NCBI GenBank assembly: GCA_910579395.1
Contig: CAJTUC010000002.1
Coordinates: forward strand, 171,794-235,793
DNA: 64,000 bases
Reading direction: 5' to 3'
Source of the DNA: an uncultured Lachnospiraceae bacterium
GTDB lineage: Bacteria > Bacillota > Clostridia > Lachnospirales > Lachnospiraceae
In this document: positions 25,289-34,022 of the stretch, in pieces
Position numbering within the stretch: the stretch's first letter is position 1
Layout: the number at the start of each line of letters is the position of its first letter
Translations under genes and position numbers: made by a program
The notes under the pieces: model-generated
Told to the model about the DNA's origin: nothing
What the model saw: the letters and a program-made list of their open reading frames with translations, nothing else
Databases searched by the model: none

Positions 25289-26973
25289 GCCGGATATTTT
25301 TAACAGTATTGAATATGAGTTTTACGGCAGGTTATTGCATCGCGGCGGTCATCGTGCTCAGGTTCTTTTTGAAGAAGCAGCCGAAAATCTTTTCTTATCT
25401 GTTGTGGAGCGTGGTGCTGTTCCGCCTGCTCTGTCCTTTTTCGATTTCCAGCAGTTATAGTCTGCTGCGGGTGAATACCGATTTGCTTTCCAGTGATATC
25501 ATAGGCATATCGAACACGGATGACGCCGGAGAGAAAGTGCAGGATACCGCAATCGCTGTAGCTGTACAGGGAACGGAGAGTGGGACGGATATATCGGCGC
25601 ATTCAAATGATGATACGGAAAGCGCGGGGGAAACATGGCGGAAAGTCATCGCTGTCGGCGCCTGGGTATGGCTTACCGGGATACTTGCGCTTGTTCTGTA
25701 TAGTATCGGAACGGTACTGCGTTTACGCCGTTCGCTGACAAATGCCGTCTTAACAGAGGGAAATCAGTATGAGGCAGAGGGAATTGCAACGCCGTTCGTT
25801 ATGGGAATCTGTCGGCCGCGGATTTACCTGCCGGCGCACTTACAGCAGGAAGAGAAACGATATGTCCTCGCCCATGAGAAGATTCATATTGTAAGAAAGG
25901 ACTATCTTGTAAAGATAGCGTTCTATGCGGCGGTCTGCATTCACTGGTTCAATCCGCTCGCGTGGCTTGCCTTTGTTTTGATGGAAAATGATATGGAGAT
26001 GTCCTGCGATGAGACAGTTTTAAAGAAACTGGGGCCGGGCGTCAAGAAAGAGTATTCCAGATCGTTGCTTTCATTATCTACCGGGGAAAGCAGGTTTTGG
26101 AGCAGTCCGCTGGCTTTCGGAGAGGGTAATGTCAAAGGGAGAGTCCGCAACATTTTGGCTTATCGGAAAAGAACGGCGCTTGCGATTGTGGCTGTTGCTG
26201 CGGCGCTCATCGTTGTCGGAGCCGGACTGTTGTTAAACCCGGTGCGGGACAAGGAAGCGGATGTGGAAGAAGAAACACAGAGGCTGGCAGCATTTGTGGA
26301 AGATTATGCGGAAGCTTTCTGCAGTAGGAACGGAGAGCGCATTGTGAATTTTTTTATGGATGAAGAGACGGCGTTGGAGAGTGTGTATATGTTAGAAAAA
26401 GAAGATGATATGTATACGCTCGGCTTATCCAGTCCCTGGCCGCTCGAATTTCGGTATCAGCTCATTCCCGAGGAGAACAGGGCATATATTTATTATTACG
26501 CATGGACATCTGACCCGCACATTCATGTCTGGAGGGAGAATATTCAATGTCTCCTGATTGATGGGGAGTATTTGGTGGCGGAAGATTTTTATTGGATATC
26601 GGACCGCATTACAACGAGAGAGGAATTTGACAGCGTTTATTTGATTGAGAATGCGTACCAGTTCGTGGATTATCAGGAAAATGGTTTTGTCGATGCCATC
26701 AATTATCAGAGAGAAGATGGCACATCCTCTGTGGATAATACGGTCTATGCGGAACCAATCAGGGCGGCGGAGCATATTTTGAATCTGTCAGGAGGAACGG
26801 GTCGGCTGGACGGCCAGAGCGTGTATCAGGCTGCGGTATGGTATACTTTTGCGGACGGAAGTGAGGTTATGATACCGATGTACCAGGCAAATTATGATGC
26901 AGCGACAGAAACATCCACAGGCGAGCCGCTCTGGATTGTGGATACTGCGGTCTGGAATGCGGGAGCTCCGTAA
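25285..26973 (+). CDS. BlaR1-like M56 sensor peptidase (pair 2)
   Basis: A 562-aa membrane sensor. Zinc motif HEKIH at residues 197-201, followed by the MEMSCDETVLKKLG helix with the third ligand region. Membrane segments are at about 10-30, 35-55, 120-140 and 295-315. The extracytoplasmic C-terminal domain (about 250 residues, QRLAAFVEDYAEAFCSRNG onwards) is not a penicillin-binding domain and differs from those of pairs 1 and 3. Its cargo is unknown. It is translationally coupled to the repressor and closed by a clear terminator. Confidence 0.9.
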   Translation: MSRIFLTVLNMSFTAGYCIAAVIVLRFFLKKQPKIFSYLLWSVVLFRLLCPFSISSSYSLLRVNTDLLSSDIIGISNTDDAGEKVQDTAIAVAVQGTESGTDISAHSNDDTESAGETWRKVIAVGAWVWLTGILALVLYSIGTVLRLRRSLTNAVLTEGNQYEAEGIATPFVMGICRPRIYLPAHLQQEEKRYVLAHEKIHIVRKDYLVKIAFYAAVCIHWFNPLAWLAFVLMENDMEMSCDETVLKKLGPGVKKEYSRSLLSLSTGESRFWSSPLAFGEGNVKGRVRNILAYRKRTALAIVAVAAALIVVGAGLLLNPVRDKEADVEEETQRLAAFVEDYAEAFCSRNGERIVNFFMDEETALESVYMLEKEDDMYTLGLSSPWPLEFRYQLIPEENRAYIYYYAWTSDPHIHVWRENIQCLLIDGEYLVAEDFYWISDRITTREEFDSVYLIENAYQFVDYQENGFVDAINYQREDGTSSVDNTVYAEPIRAAEHILNLSGGTGRLDGQSVYQAAVWYTFADGSEVMIPMYQANYDAATETSTGEPLWIVDTAVWNAGAP

Positions 26974-27011
26974 CGGAACAGGGCTTTATAGGCGGTTTAT
27001 CGGGAATTTGT

Positions 27012-27053
27012 AAAGGACGTCTTTTGCATTTTGCAGGAGCCGTCCTTTTTTTA
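27012..27053 (+). terminator. Intrinsic terminator of pair 2
   Basis: AAAGGACG (27012-27019) / CGTCCTTT (27041-27048) stem followed by TTTTT. Confidence 0.8.
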
Positions 27054-27097
27054 TCTTTATTGGAAATAAAATTTTATGCGGGATAGAAAATAGAAGG

Positions 27098-27167
27098 TTG
27101 ACACATGTATACCACTATGATATAGTATGGTATACGAAAGTATACCATATGTACGGAAGTATACCAT
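27098..27167 (+). promoter_or_regulatory. Promoter with multi-site BlaI-type operator (pair 3)
   Basis: TTGACA at 27098-27103, 17-base spacer, TATAGT at 27121-27126. Four copies of a 9-base half site surround it: GTATACCAC at 27107, ATGGTATAC at 27127 and GTATACCAT at 27140 (an inverted pair with a 4-base gap), and GTATACCAT at 27159. One half site sits in the spacer and the dyad covers the start point, so binding would block transcription. Confidence 0.78.
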
Positions 27168-27251
27168 GTATATGAGAGCATATCAAATATACGATAATGT
27201 ATCTCTATCATACATAAGGGTGTGAAAATAAATCGGAGCGGGAGGATTGAT

Positions 27252-27656
27252 ATGACGAATGTAAATTTATCGGATGGGGAGTGGAAGATCATGAATGTGC
27301 TGTGGGAGCGGGAATCGGCGACCATAACGGAACTGACGGCGATTCTGCAGGGGGAGACCGGATGGGATAAGCATATCATCATTACCATGCTGAACAGAAT
27401 GCTGAAAAAGGGAGCGGTTTCTTTTCGGGTCACGGGGCGAGCGAAACAGTTCTATCCCGTTGTTTCCAGAAATGAAGTTTCCATTCGGGAAACGAAGGGA
27501 TTTCTGGATAAAGTATACCGGGGGAGTATCGGCATGATGGTCAATGCGATGGTGGCGGATAAGGCGTTGACGAAAGAGGATATTGCCGAGCTGTATGAGA
27601 TACTGGAACAGGCGGAAAAAGCTGAAAAAGAGGGGAAGAAGGGGAGTTCATCATGA
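27252..27656 (+). CDS. BlaI/MecI/CopY family repressor (pair 3)
   Basis: A 134-aa regulator. Winged helix LSDGEWKIMNVLWERESATITELTAIL with recognition part HIIITMLNRMLKKGAV, and a helical C-terminal dimerisation tail ending in a Lys/Glu-rich stretch. ATG 27252 follows GGGAGG; the 10-residue longer frame is less likely. ATGA overlap with the sensor gene. Probable target is the four-half-site operator just upstream. Confidence 0.92.
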   Translation: MTNVNLSDGEWKIMNVLWERESATITELTAILQGETGWDKHIIITMLNRMLKKGAVSFRVTGRAKQFYPVVSRNEVSIRETKGFLDKVYRGSIGMMVNAMVADKALTKEDIAELYEILEQAEKAEKEGKKGSSS

Positions 27657-29956
27657 AGGAAGCAATCATTACATCTTCCATATTGATCATGTGCATTGTA
27701 CTGCTCAGGCAGTTGTGCAAGAGAAGAATCAGTGCAAAGATGCAGTATATGCTCTGGCTGGTCGTGGCTGTCAGGCTGATCATGCCGGGGATTACAGCAG
27801 TCTGGCCGAATTTGATGCCGGAAAGCGGTTACAGCATTTTGAATGTGACGGATAAGGTGGAAAGAGCAGCGCTGGATTATATACAGCCACAGGAGCGGAC
27901 TGTAACGGGAAGTCTGCCATCGGAAGGACTGCCTTTTTTGACGGAAGAGACTGCAGAAGGTAATATTGTTACTTATTTTATGGACAGGGCGATGTGGCAG
28001 GAGATTTTGCGGAAAATATGGTATCTGGGCATGATAGTGGTCGGTGTATGGATGGCGGCCGTCAATGTGCGGTTTATGCACAGGCTTTATAAAAGCCGCC
28101 GCAGATACGAAAAGGAAGATTTTAAGCTGCCCGTATATACAGCAGAAGAATTGTCCTCGCCCTGTTTATATGGGCTGCCGGAGAAACTGGCCATATATCT
28201 GCCGGAAGATGTGATTGGCGATGAGGAAAGAGTCAGGCATATTCTGGCGCATGAGTATTGTCATTATAAGCATAAGGATGTTTTCTGGTCTGTGCTTCGC
28301 TGTGTACTGTTGACGGTTTACTGGTTTCATCCGTTCGTATGGCTCGCGGCGGTCCTGTCGAAACAGGACTGTGAACTTGCCTGTGATGAGGCAGCAGTCC
28401 GGCTGCTCGGGGAAGAAGAACGGATTGCCTATGGCAAGACCCTTGTTTCCCTGATTATCAGGAAAACGAGGGCTGCAGATATTGTATGTGCGGCAACGAC
28501 GATGACAGCCGGCGCAGAAAGTGTGAAAGAGAGGATACGCAGAATCGTAGAATCACCCCGCAAACTGGCATTTATTATCGTTCCGGTGCTCATGGCCGTA
28601 GCGGTTGTCGTTGCTTTTACTTTTACAAAAGCAAAAGAGTATCCGGAGGGTACTTATCTGCTGGAAGGGGAAAACTCGCTGACCGTGACGACGAGTTGTT
28701 TTCAGGTGACATTCCCGGAAGATTTTGCAAAGAAAGCCTATTATCGTGGGGCAAACGGGACGGATATCATCGTTTATCATAAAGATTCCAATCTTGAGGT
28801 TGGCCGTTTCTGCATGTTGTTCTATGAAGAGGCGGTACAGCTTGTAGAGGAAAAGGAAATCATACTGGTCGGGGATTATGGTTCGAATGGCACATTGAAC
28901 AACTATATGAGCCAGGGAACGAATGAAAGCGCAGATCATGTTTATCAGGGAAACGAGGCCGGAGCAGCGGGAGTGCCGGGGACGGACAGCAACAGTGAAA
29001 CAACTTATCATTATTATTATCAGGATGATTCTTTCAGCGAAGATACGGCGGTGGGAACCAGCGGAGGCGTAGGACCGATACCGGCGCCCGAAGAGGTGAA
29101 GGCAGATATGATAGACTTGCCCTTTCAGGGAGATGAAAATTATAACGCGGTCGATGTTGAGGATGAAACGACTTCCATAATGGAAGATGAACTTACTGAA
29201 GAAGAACCCCATGATTATCTGCCAAATGAACAGATATCCACCGGGGAAGAAGCAGATTATCATTTGCCGGCTGAAGAAATTATTATCACAGAAGGAAATA
29301 CTGTTTATCTGCCAAATGAACAGATTACGGAGATTTATTTACCTAGCGAACAGCCGTGTTATCTGTATATACCGGCCGATTATACGGGGGCGGAGCCGGA
29401 GATAAGGACGGAACTGCTCGAAATGAATCAGTCGCTGATAGAATTGACGAATTCCGTCGTCGTATTATATGTGAGCCAGGAGGCGATGGAAGCGGCATTG
29501 AATACGCTTGTAGCGAATCGGACTGCATATGTAGGCGATAATGTCAGCGTATCCCATATCGTCGGAGCACTTCCGGCCGCTTCAGGGCTGAGCTATCAGT
29601 TTCTGGAACTGGGAACGACGACGGAACCCTATGAGGCAACGATTCATTACCGCCGTCAGTCGGATAACCGGATTGATTCAGATATTTCGTTTCTGGACGC
29701 TGTTCTGATATTCGCCACAATTGAGAATCTTGAGATATGCAATATACAGATACAGACATATGAGGAACAGATTACGGATGGAGTTTCTTCCGATGTGCAG
29801 GAACTGCCTAATGAAGAAATCAGTTACAAAAGAAGCGATATGGAAAAGATTTTCGGGACATTGTATCCCTGTTCGGAAACAGAAGAAGCGCTGACGGGAT
29901 TGTATAATCGAGTGTTGGAATACCTGCATGGTGAAACTATTTCTGATGAAAAATAA
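27653..29956 (+). CDS. BlaR1-like M56 sensor peptidase with DUF4825-like C-terminus (pair 3)
   Basis: A 767-aa membrane sensor. HEYCH zinc motif at residues 200-204 and CELACDEAAVRLLG helix. Membrane segments are at about 5-20, 35-52, 122-140 and 303-322. The extracytoplasmic part includes a low-complexity segment with five related YLPNEQ / HLPAEE / YLPSEQ units (about residues 520-570). It ends in a domain like DUF4825 (LVANRTAYVGDNVSVSHIVG, ALPAASGL). No penicillin-binding domain. Third such pair within 12 kb. Confidence 0.88.
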   Translation: MKEAIITSSILIMCIVLLRQLCKRRISAKMQYMLWLVVAVRLIMPGITAVWPNLMPESGYSILNVTDKVERAALDYIQPQERTVTGSLPSEGLPFLTEETAEGNIVTYFMDRAMWQEILRKIWYLGMIVVGVWMAAVNVRFMHRLYKSRRRYEKEDFKLPVYTAEELSSPCLYGLPEKLAIYLPEDVIGDEERVRHILAHEYCHYKHKDVFWSVLRCVLLTVYWFHPFVWLAAVLSKQDCELACDEAAVRLLGEEERIAYGKTLVSLIIRKTRAADIVCAATTMTAGAESVKERIRRIVESPRKLAFIIVPVLMAVAVVVAFTFTKAKEYPEGTYLLEGENSLTVTTSCFQVTFPEDFAKKAYYRGANGTDIIVYHKDSNLEVGRFCMLFYEEAVQLVEEKEIILVGDYGSNGTLNNYMSQGTNESADHVYQGNEAGAAGVPGTDSNSETTYHYYYQDDSFSEDTAVGTSGGVGPIPAPEEVKADMIDLPFQGDENYNAVDVEDETTSIMEDELTEEEPHDYLPNEQISTGEEADYHLPAEEIIITEGNTVYLPNEQITEIYLPSEQPCYLYIPADYTGAEPEIRTELLEMNQSLIELTNSVVVLYVSQEAMEAALNTLVANRTAYVGDNVSVSHIVGALPAASGLSYQFLELGTTTEPYEATIHYRRQSDNRIDSDISFLDAVLIFATIENLEICNIQIQTYEEQITDGVSSDVQELPNEEISYKRSDMEKIFGTLYPCSETEEALTGLYNRVLEYLHGETISDEK

Positions 29957-30046
29957 AAGTTTAAGAAAATTTTAAGAATTTGTTGAAACATTTTTTAAGG
30001 TTTCTGTCTCTAATATATAGAAGGTAAAAGATTAAAATGGCTGTAT

Positions 30047-30080
30047 TTTAGAGATTTTTTAAAGATAAGCCTGTTAAGAT
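30047..30080 (+). promoter_or_regulatory. Direct-repeat promoter of the amidase gene
   Basis: TTTAGAG at 30047-30053, TTTAAAG at 30058-30064, ATAAG, CCTG, T, and TAAGAT (-10) at 30075-30080. Same spacing as the elements at 7859, 8662 and 9313. A looser tandem pair TTTAAGA (29960 and 29971) lies further upstream. Confidence 0.72.
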
Positions 30081-30084
30081 GGTA

Positions 30085-30247
30085 GCGTGAGAAGAACTTC
30101 TAGAGCTCACAGCAAAGGCTGTTTTGCTAAGAAGTTCTACGATTTGCCGAAGGCAAATCTTTCTCACGCGGGAGAATGCCTAAAAAGCGGCATTCTCCCT
30201 GACAAACTTGTTTGTCTTGAGATTTTGAGATTCCGCAAAGCGGAATC
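30085..30247 (+). repeat. Modular three-way-junction repeat, copy G, with three extra hairpins
   Basis: Outer stem GCGTGAGAA (30085-30093) / TTCTCACGC (30161-30169). Arm 1: AGAACTTCT / AGAAGTTCT with CAGC / GCTG. Arm 2: GATTTGCC-gaa-GGCAAATC. Then GGGAGAATGCC / GGCATTCTCCC (30170-30199), GACAAAC-tt-GTTTGTC (30201-30216) and GATTCCGC-aaa-GCGGAATC (30229-30247). It begins about 5 bases after the -10 of the amidase promoter, so it would form the very 5' end of that mRNA. Confidence 0.88.
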
Positions 30248-30294
30248 ATGACAGTTAGTGTATCAGACAGTAGTTCACAGAGGTGGGGAATATC

Positions 30295-31482
30295 GTGCAG
30301 GGGAGCGTACAGAAGAGAAGAACGGAAATTGCATTATGGGAGATGGACCAGCCGGACAGCAAAAGGCCTAGGAAAAACGGAAGAAAAAGGCAGGGCGATG
30401 TGGATATCATCGATTTATACCAGGGCAGAGAGATACGTCCTGTCAGAACGAGACGGCCAGAGCAGTCTTCCCGGATAAATCGGCCGGCGGGAACGGCCGG
30501 ACGGAGCCGGACAGCAGAACCGGATAGAAGGAGCAGAACTGTTGAGCCGATATGGCAGGGCAGAGCGGTAGAACCGGTCAGACGAAGCAGGGCAGCAGAA
30601 CCAGTCAGGCGAAATCGCGAAGCAGCAGAACCGGTCAGACGGAACCGTAGAGTAGATAGGGCGGTGGAACCGGTCAGACGAAGGAGACCAGTTGAAGAGG
30701 ATTGGGATGTAGAACTGATTGGGCAGGACCGGATGGTGCAGCCGCGGAGAAGGAAGCAGGCCGTACAGTCAAGACAAAACAGGAAAGTCAAAAAACGGCG
30801 CGCTTATCTGCATCGGACCGTAGCAGTCTGTACGATTGTATTATGCCTTATGATCGCTTTTATGGCCGTAGATTTGGTATATGATCATACAAAAAGGGAA
30901 ACGGCCAAAAAAACAGTTCCTGTGGTGAAAGAGATTGTTCCGGAGGAGGAGGAATTGCAGGGGATAAAGGCACCAGCTATCACGGAAGATTTTCTGGAAG
31001 TGAACGATTATTCCAGACCGGGAACGGAACTGCCGGCGGTAAATAGCGTTTTCGTGCACTATACAGCGAATCCGGGAACAAGTGCACGTCAGAACAGAAG
31101 TTATTTTGCTAATCTGGCGGAGACACATGAAAGGTCTGCCAGTGCACATTTTATCATTGGTTATGAGGGTGAGATTGTTCAGTGCATTCCATTGGATGAG
31201 CAGGCTTATGCAGTCATGTCAAGAAACGAAGACTCTATTTCCATAGAATGCTGCTATCTCGAAACGGACGGGCAGTTTACACAGGAGACTTATGATTCTT
31301 TAGTGCATTTGCTGGCGTGGCTGGAACAGGAGTATCAACTGGGAAGTGATGATATTTTGCGACACTATGACTGCGGTGGGAAAAAGTGTCCAATCTATTA
31401 TGTAGAGCATGAGGATGCCTGGGAAAAGCTGTTATCCGATGTTGATACATACAGAAGAGAGCATGAAGCCTCTCCGTTATGA
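30295..31482 (+). CDS. Membrane-anchored N-acetylmuramoyl-L-alanine amidase (Amidase_2)
   Basis: About 395 aa. An Arg-rich cytoplasmic N-terminus of about 165 residues contains AEPVRRNR-type repeats; one membrane segment (AVCTIVLCLMIAFMAV) follows, then an extracytoplasmic zinc amidase domain. Zinc-ligand regions are VFVHYTANPG and ILRHYDCGGKKCP. Cleaves the muramoyl-L-alanine bond of peptidoglycan by family inference. GTG 30295 is chosen because GAGGTGGGG lies 6 bases upstream; GTG 30283 is the alternative. Its promoter carries the direct repeats of the adjacent two-component regulon and its leader begins with repeat copy G. Confidence 0.88.
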   Translation: MQGSVQKRRTEIALWEMDQPDSKRPRKNGRKRQGDVDIIDLYQGREIRPVRTRRPEQSSRINRPAGTAGRSRTAEPDRRSRTVEPIWQGRAVEPVRRSRAAEPVRRNREAAEPVRRNRRVDRAVEPVRRRRPVEEDWDVELIGQDRMVQPRRRKQAVQSRQNRKVKKRRAYLHRTVAVCTIVLCLMIAFMAVDLVYDHTKRETAKKTVPVVKEIVPEEEELQGIKAPAITEDFLEVNDYSRPGTELPAVNSVFVHYTANPGTSARQNRSYFANLAETHERSASAHFIIGYEGEIVQCIPLDEQAYAVMSRNEDSISIECCYLETDGQFTQETYDSLVHLLAWLEQEYQLGSDDILRHYDCGGKKCPIYYVEHEDAWEKLLSDVDTYRREHEASPL

Positions 31483-31641
31483 TAATAGATATAGCGTGCC
31501 AATTATAGATACATGAAGAACAAAATACAGGGCAGGAACACACAAAGAAAAGGGATTGCAGATGCGGTTCTGGAATAGAAAACTTAACGAAAAAAGAACA
31601 TGTATAAAGTAAATGGATATATTGAGGTTTAATTAAAGAGA

Positions 31642-31687
31642 GGCGGCTGCACGAAGTATTCAAACTGGTGCAGCTGCCTTTTTTTAT
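31642..31687 (+). terminator. Intrinsic terminator after the amidase
   Basis: GGCGGCTGCAC / GTGCAGCTGCC stem (one G-U) followed by TTTTTTT. It touches the end of the - strand chemotaxis-like gene. The 150 bases between the amidase stop and this stem show nothing else. Confidence 0.8.
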
Positions 31688-32613
31688 TGCTTGCCGATGT
31701 AATCTTTAATGATAAGAGGAATCTGTGACAGCATATTGTCTACATCCTCGAACATACTGCTTTTGGTTGTTCCCAGAATTCGCGCATTATTAATATGGCG
31801 CACAACTTCCTGATACTGTTTTTTAATCTTGTCAAAATAGCCGCATACTGCCTGTAGGGACCTTTTTGATTCGTCAATGACATCGTTGATTTCCGATTGT
31901 ACAGAAGTAGCATGCTCCGCCATTTGTGTAATGTTATTAAACATTCCATAAGTTGCATCCACTTTGCCAAGACTTTGTTCCAGTGCCTGATGTGAAATGC
32001 TGATACTGGAATTCAGTTTTTCGGTGCCTTGCTCCACATCGCTTATGCCGGAGTTTACTTCTGCGGCAAGTTCCTTAATCTCATCAGCCAGACTTTTGAC
32101 TTCATCTGCTACGACCGAGAAGCCTTTTCCGCGTTCGCCTGCCTTAGCAGCTTCAATGGATGCGTTCAGCGCAAGAATATTGGTCTGGTCTGCAATCGAA
32201 ACAATTTTATTCATGTAGGATTTGATTTTTTTGACGGAGGACTGAAAGTCATCAAAGGTGCTGTCCATTTCGTCGAAAGAGGATTCTACCTGCAGGGTGC
32301 TGTTCTTTAATTCTTCCACACCGTTCTGCGCCTGAACGACCGACTGCGAAATATCTTCTTTGACTGTCGCGAACTGACCGGATACCTGATTGATATTGGA
32401 AAAGGTCTGGTCAAAATCCTGTAATGTTGTCTGGAAGGTTTCGGCCTCGGCAAGAACGTTTCCGAAAGAACTGCTTACCAGACTGAGCTCTTTCAAAGAA
32501 GTTACTTCATTTTGGACAAGGTCCTGTTGATATGTTTTTAAACTGTCTGTTACATGTAATACCGGACGTAAGCTTTTTTCTTCTTTTTTTAGATTTTTTT
32601 TCTTAAACAGCAT
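31684..32613 (-). CDS. Soluble methyl-accepting chemotaxis-like signalling protein
   Basis: A 309-aa protein without membrane segments or HAMP. It is a helical coiled coil with a short MCP signalling hairpin tip (VADQTNILALNASIEAAKAGERGKGFSVVADEVKSLA read in two halves), the region that contacts CheW and CheA. It lies 11 bases after the FIST gene in one operon. FIST sensor plus cytoplasmic MCP suggests ligand sensing passed to a chemotaxis-like or other CheA pathway. No che genes are present in the window. Confidence 0.9.
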   Translation of the reverse strand: MLFKKKNLKKEEKSLRPVLHVTDSLKTYQQDLVQNEVTSLKELSLVSSSFGNVLAEAETFQTTLQDFDQTFSNINQVSGQFATVKEDISQSVVQAQNGVEELKNSTLQVESSFDEMDSTFDDFQSSVKKIKSYMNKIVSIADQTNILALNASIEAAKAGERGKGFSVVADEVKSLADEIKELAAEVNSGISDVEQGTEKLNSSISISHQALEQSLGKVDATYGMFNNITQMAEHATSVQSEINDVIDESKRSLQAVCGYFDKIKKQYQEVVRHINNARILGTTKSSMFEDVDNMLSQIPLIIKDYIGKQ

Positions 32614-32624
32614 ATTTATTCCCC

Positions 32625-33680
32625 CTATTCAAATGCAACACAGGTCATGGATTGATTTACGAATCGATTATTATAGTGTTCTCCATAACCTACAAAACCG
32701 ACATGATTTCCTAATTTACCCATTTCCTGTAAGTATTCCTGCATATAATTGTTGTCATTGAATAATAAATAACGGAACAGACAGTTTACGGAAAATACCG
32801 CTGAGGGATGCGGAAAATCGTTGCGAATGTTTTGAATTGTTTCTTTGACGATTTCCTTGTAATCTCCAAGTTCCAGCATGATCAGTACATCCGAGTCGTT
32901 TACCTGCCGGAAACATGTCAAAGCATTCCCGCTTACTTCTTTGATAGATATAATGCAGGTATCATTTCCGTTCAGTTTGCCAAAAGGATTTTTGAAAGTC
33001 TGTGTTGTAATCTCTTTTTCCGTTACATGAAGGATGTCCTGATATACCTGTTTAGCAGGGCGCCCGTTCAACTCGCCGATTATGTAATTTGCCTTGTCCG
33101 TTTTGGAGGCAATAAAATAGTAATTGCCCATTTGATGATAGATATTTTCTTTATATGCCTTGACACGGCCGTGATTGTTCTTGATGAGTGCATAGGCCAC
33201 TGCATCCTGATATACTTTGCCGTTTGCAGATACCTTGCCGGCATCGCCGGTTCCGCCAACAAGGGAAATATTTTCAGGTCCCAGGACACTATAGATAGTA
33301 GTCAGCACACAGGCATCATTTCCGGAGCAAAAGTCGATACATACGGTATCTTTAGGAGCGGCATTCACTTTTTTAACATCCTGCTGCAGACGCTCTATAT
33401 ATTTTACCGGCATGGTGGAGACCTCTTCCAGGACATTGGCCGCTGCAGTAATGCCTTCAGTAAAGGCAATAATGCCGACGCCTTTTTCTACGATTTTTGT
33501 ATCGTAACTCATTCCAATACATCCAATGCTGGGAATTTTGGGAAAAAGCTTCTCTAACTCAGCGACGTGCTTTTCAAACTGTTCCGTATTAGATAACAGC
33601 ATAATAAATTGCGGGTTCTGCAGGCCCTGAACAGCTTCCTGTAAGCTGCCATTCTGACTCATACCAAAAAACTGTTTCAA
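32625..33680 (-). CDS. FIST domain sensor protein
   Basis: A 351-aa soluble protein with FIST_N (about 20-200: FPKIPSIGCIGMSYD, SLVGGTGDAGKVSANGKVY) and FIST_C (about 215-350: EVSGNALTCFRQVNDSD, FSVNCLFRYLL, GHVGFVGYGEHYN-like end). FIST domains are predicted to bind small ligands such as amino acids. It is upstream of and co-transcribed with the MCP-like gene. Confidence 0.88.
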   Translation of the reverse strand: MKQFFGMSQNGSLQEAVQGLQNPQFIMLLSNTEQFEKHVAELEKLFPKIPSIGCIGMSYDTKIVEKGVGIIAFTEGITAAANVLEEVSTMPVKYIERLQQDVKKVNAAPKDTVCIDFCSGNDACVLTTIYSVLGPENISLVGGTGDAGKVSANGKVYQDAVAYALIKNNHGRVKAYKENIYHQMGNYYFIASKTDKANYIIGELNGRPAKQVYQDILHVTEKEITTQTFKNPFGKLNGNDTCIISIKEVSGNALTCFRQVNDSDVLIMLELGDYKEIVKETIQNIRNDFPHPSAVFSVNCLFRYLLFNDNNYMQEYLQEMGKLGNHVGFVGYGEHYNNRFVNQSMTCVAFE

Positions 33681-33784
33681 TATTTCATTCCTCTTTTCTA
33701 TTGTTTTTTGAAATCGTATCGAACAATATTATACTTTAGGTGAATATGAAAAATCAACCGTTATTCTAAAAATGTAAGAAAACA

Positions 33785-33813
33785 TTGACATTTTGTATTT
33801 CAAAGGGTAAAAT
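33785..33813 (+). promoter_or_regulatory. tRNA operon promoter
   Basis: TTGACA at 33785-33790, 17-base spacer, TAAAAT at 33808-33813, 14 bases before the mature 5' end of tRNA-Phe. Confidence 0.85.
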
Positions 33814-33827
33814 AAATTTCGCAGGCT

Positions 33828-33900
<73 letters not shown>

Positions 33901-33929
33901 TTATCTGGAAAATAAAGATTTGTTTTTAT

Positions 33930-34000
33930 GCGGGTGTAGTTCAGTGGTAGAACACCAGCCTTCCAAGCTGGATATGTGGGTTCGATTCCCATCACCCGCT
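33930..34000 (+). tRNA. tRNA-Gly (TCC)
   Basis: A 71-base cloverleaf. Acceptor GCGGGTG / CACCCGC, anticodon loop CTTCCAA (TCC), T-arm GGGTTCGATTCCC, discriminator T. CCA is not encoded. It lies 29 bases after tRNA-Phe, so the two are probably co-transcribed. Confidence 0.96.
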
Positions 34001-34022
34001 TTTTGCATGTAAGAAAATATTT

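Noticed and set aside
29960..29977. Fifth copy of the TTTAGAG regulon promoter
   Set aside because: TTTAAGA units are 11 bases apart but no CCTG or -10 at the required distance; perhaps a site for another regulator.
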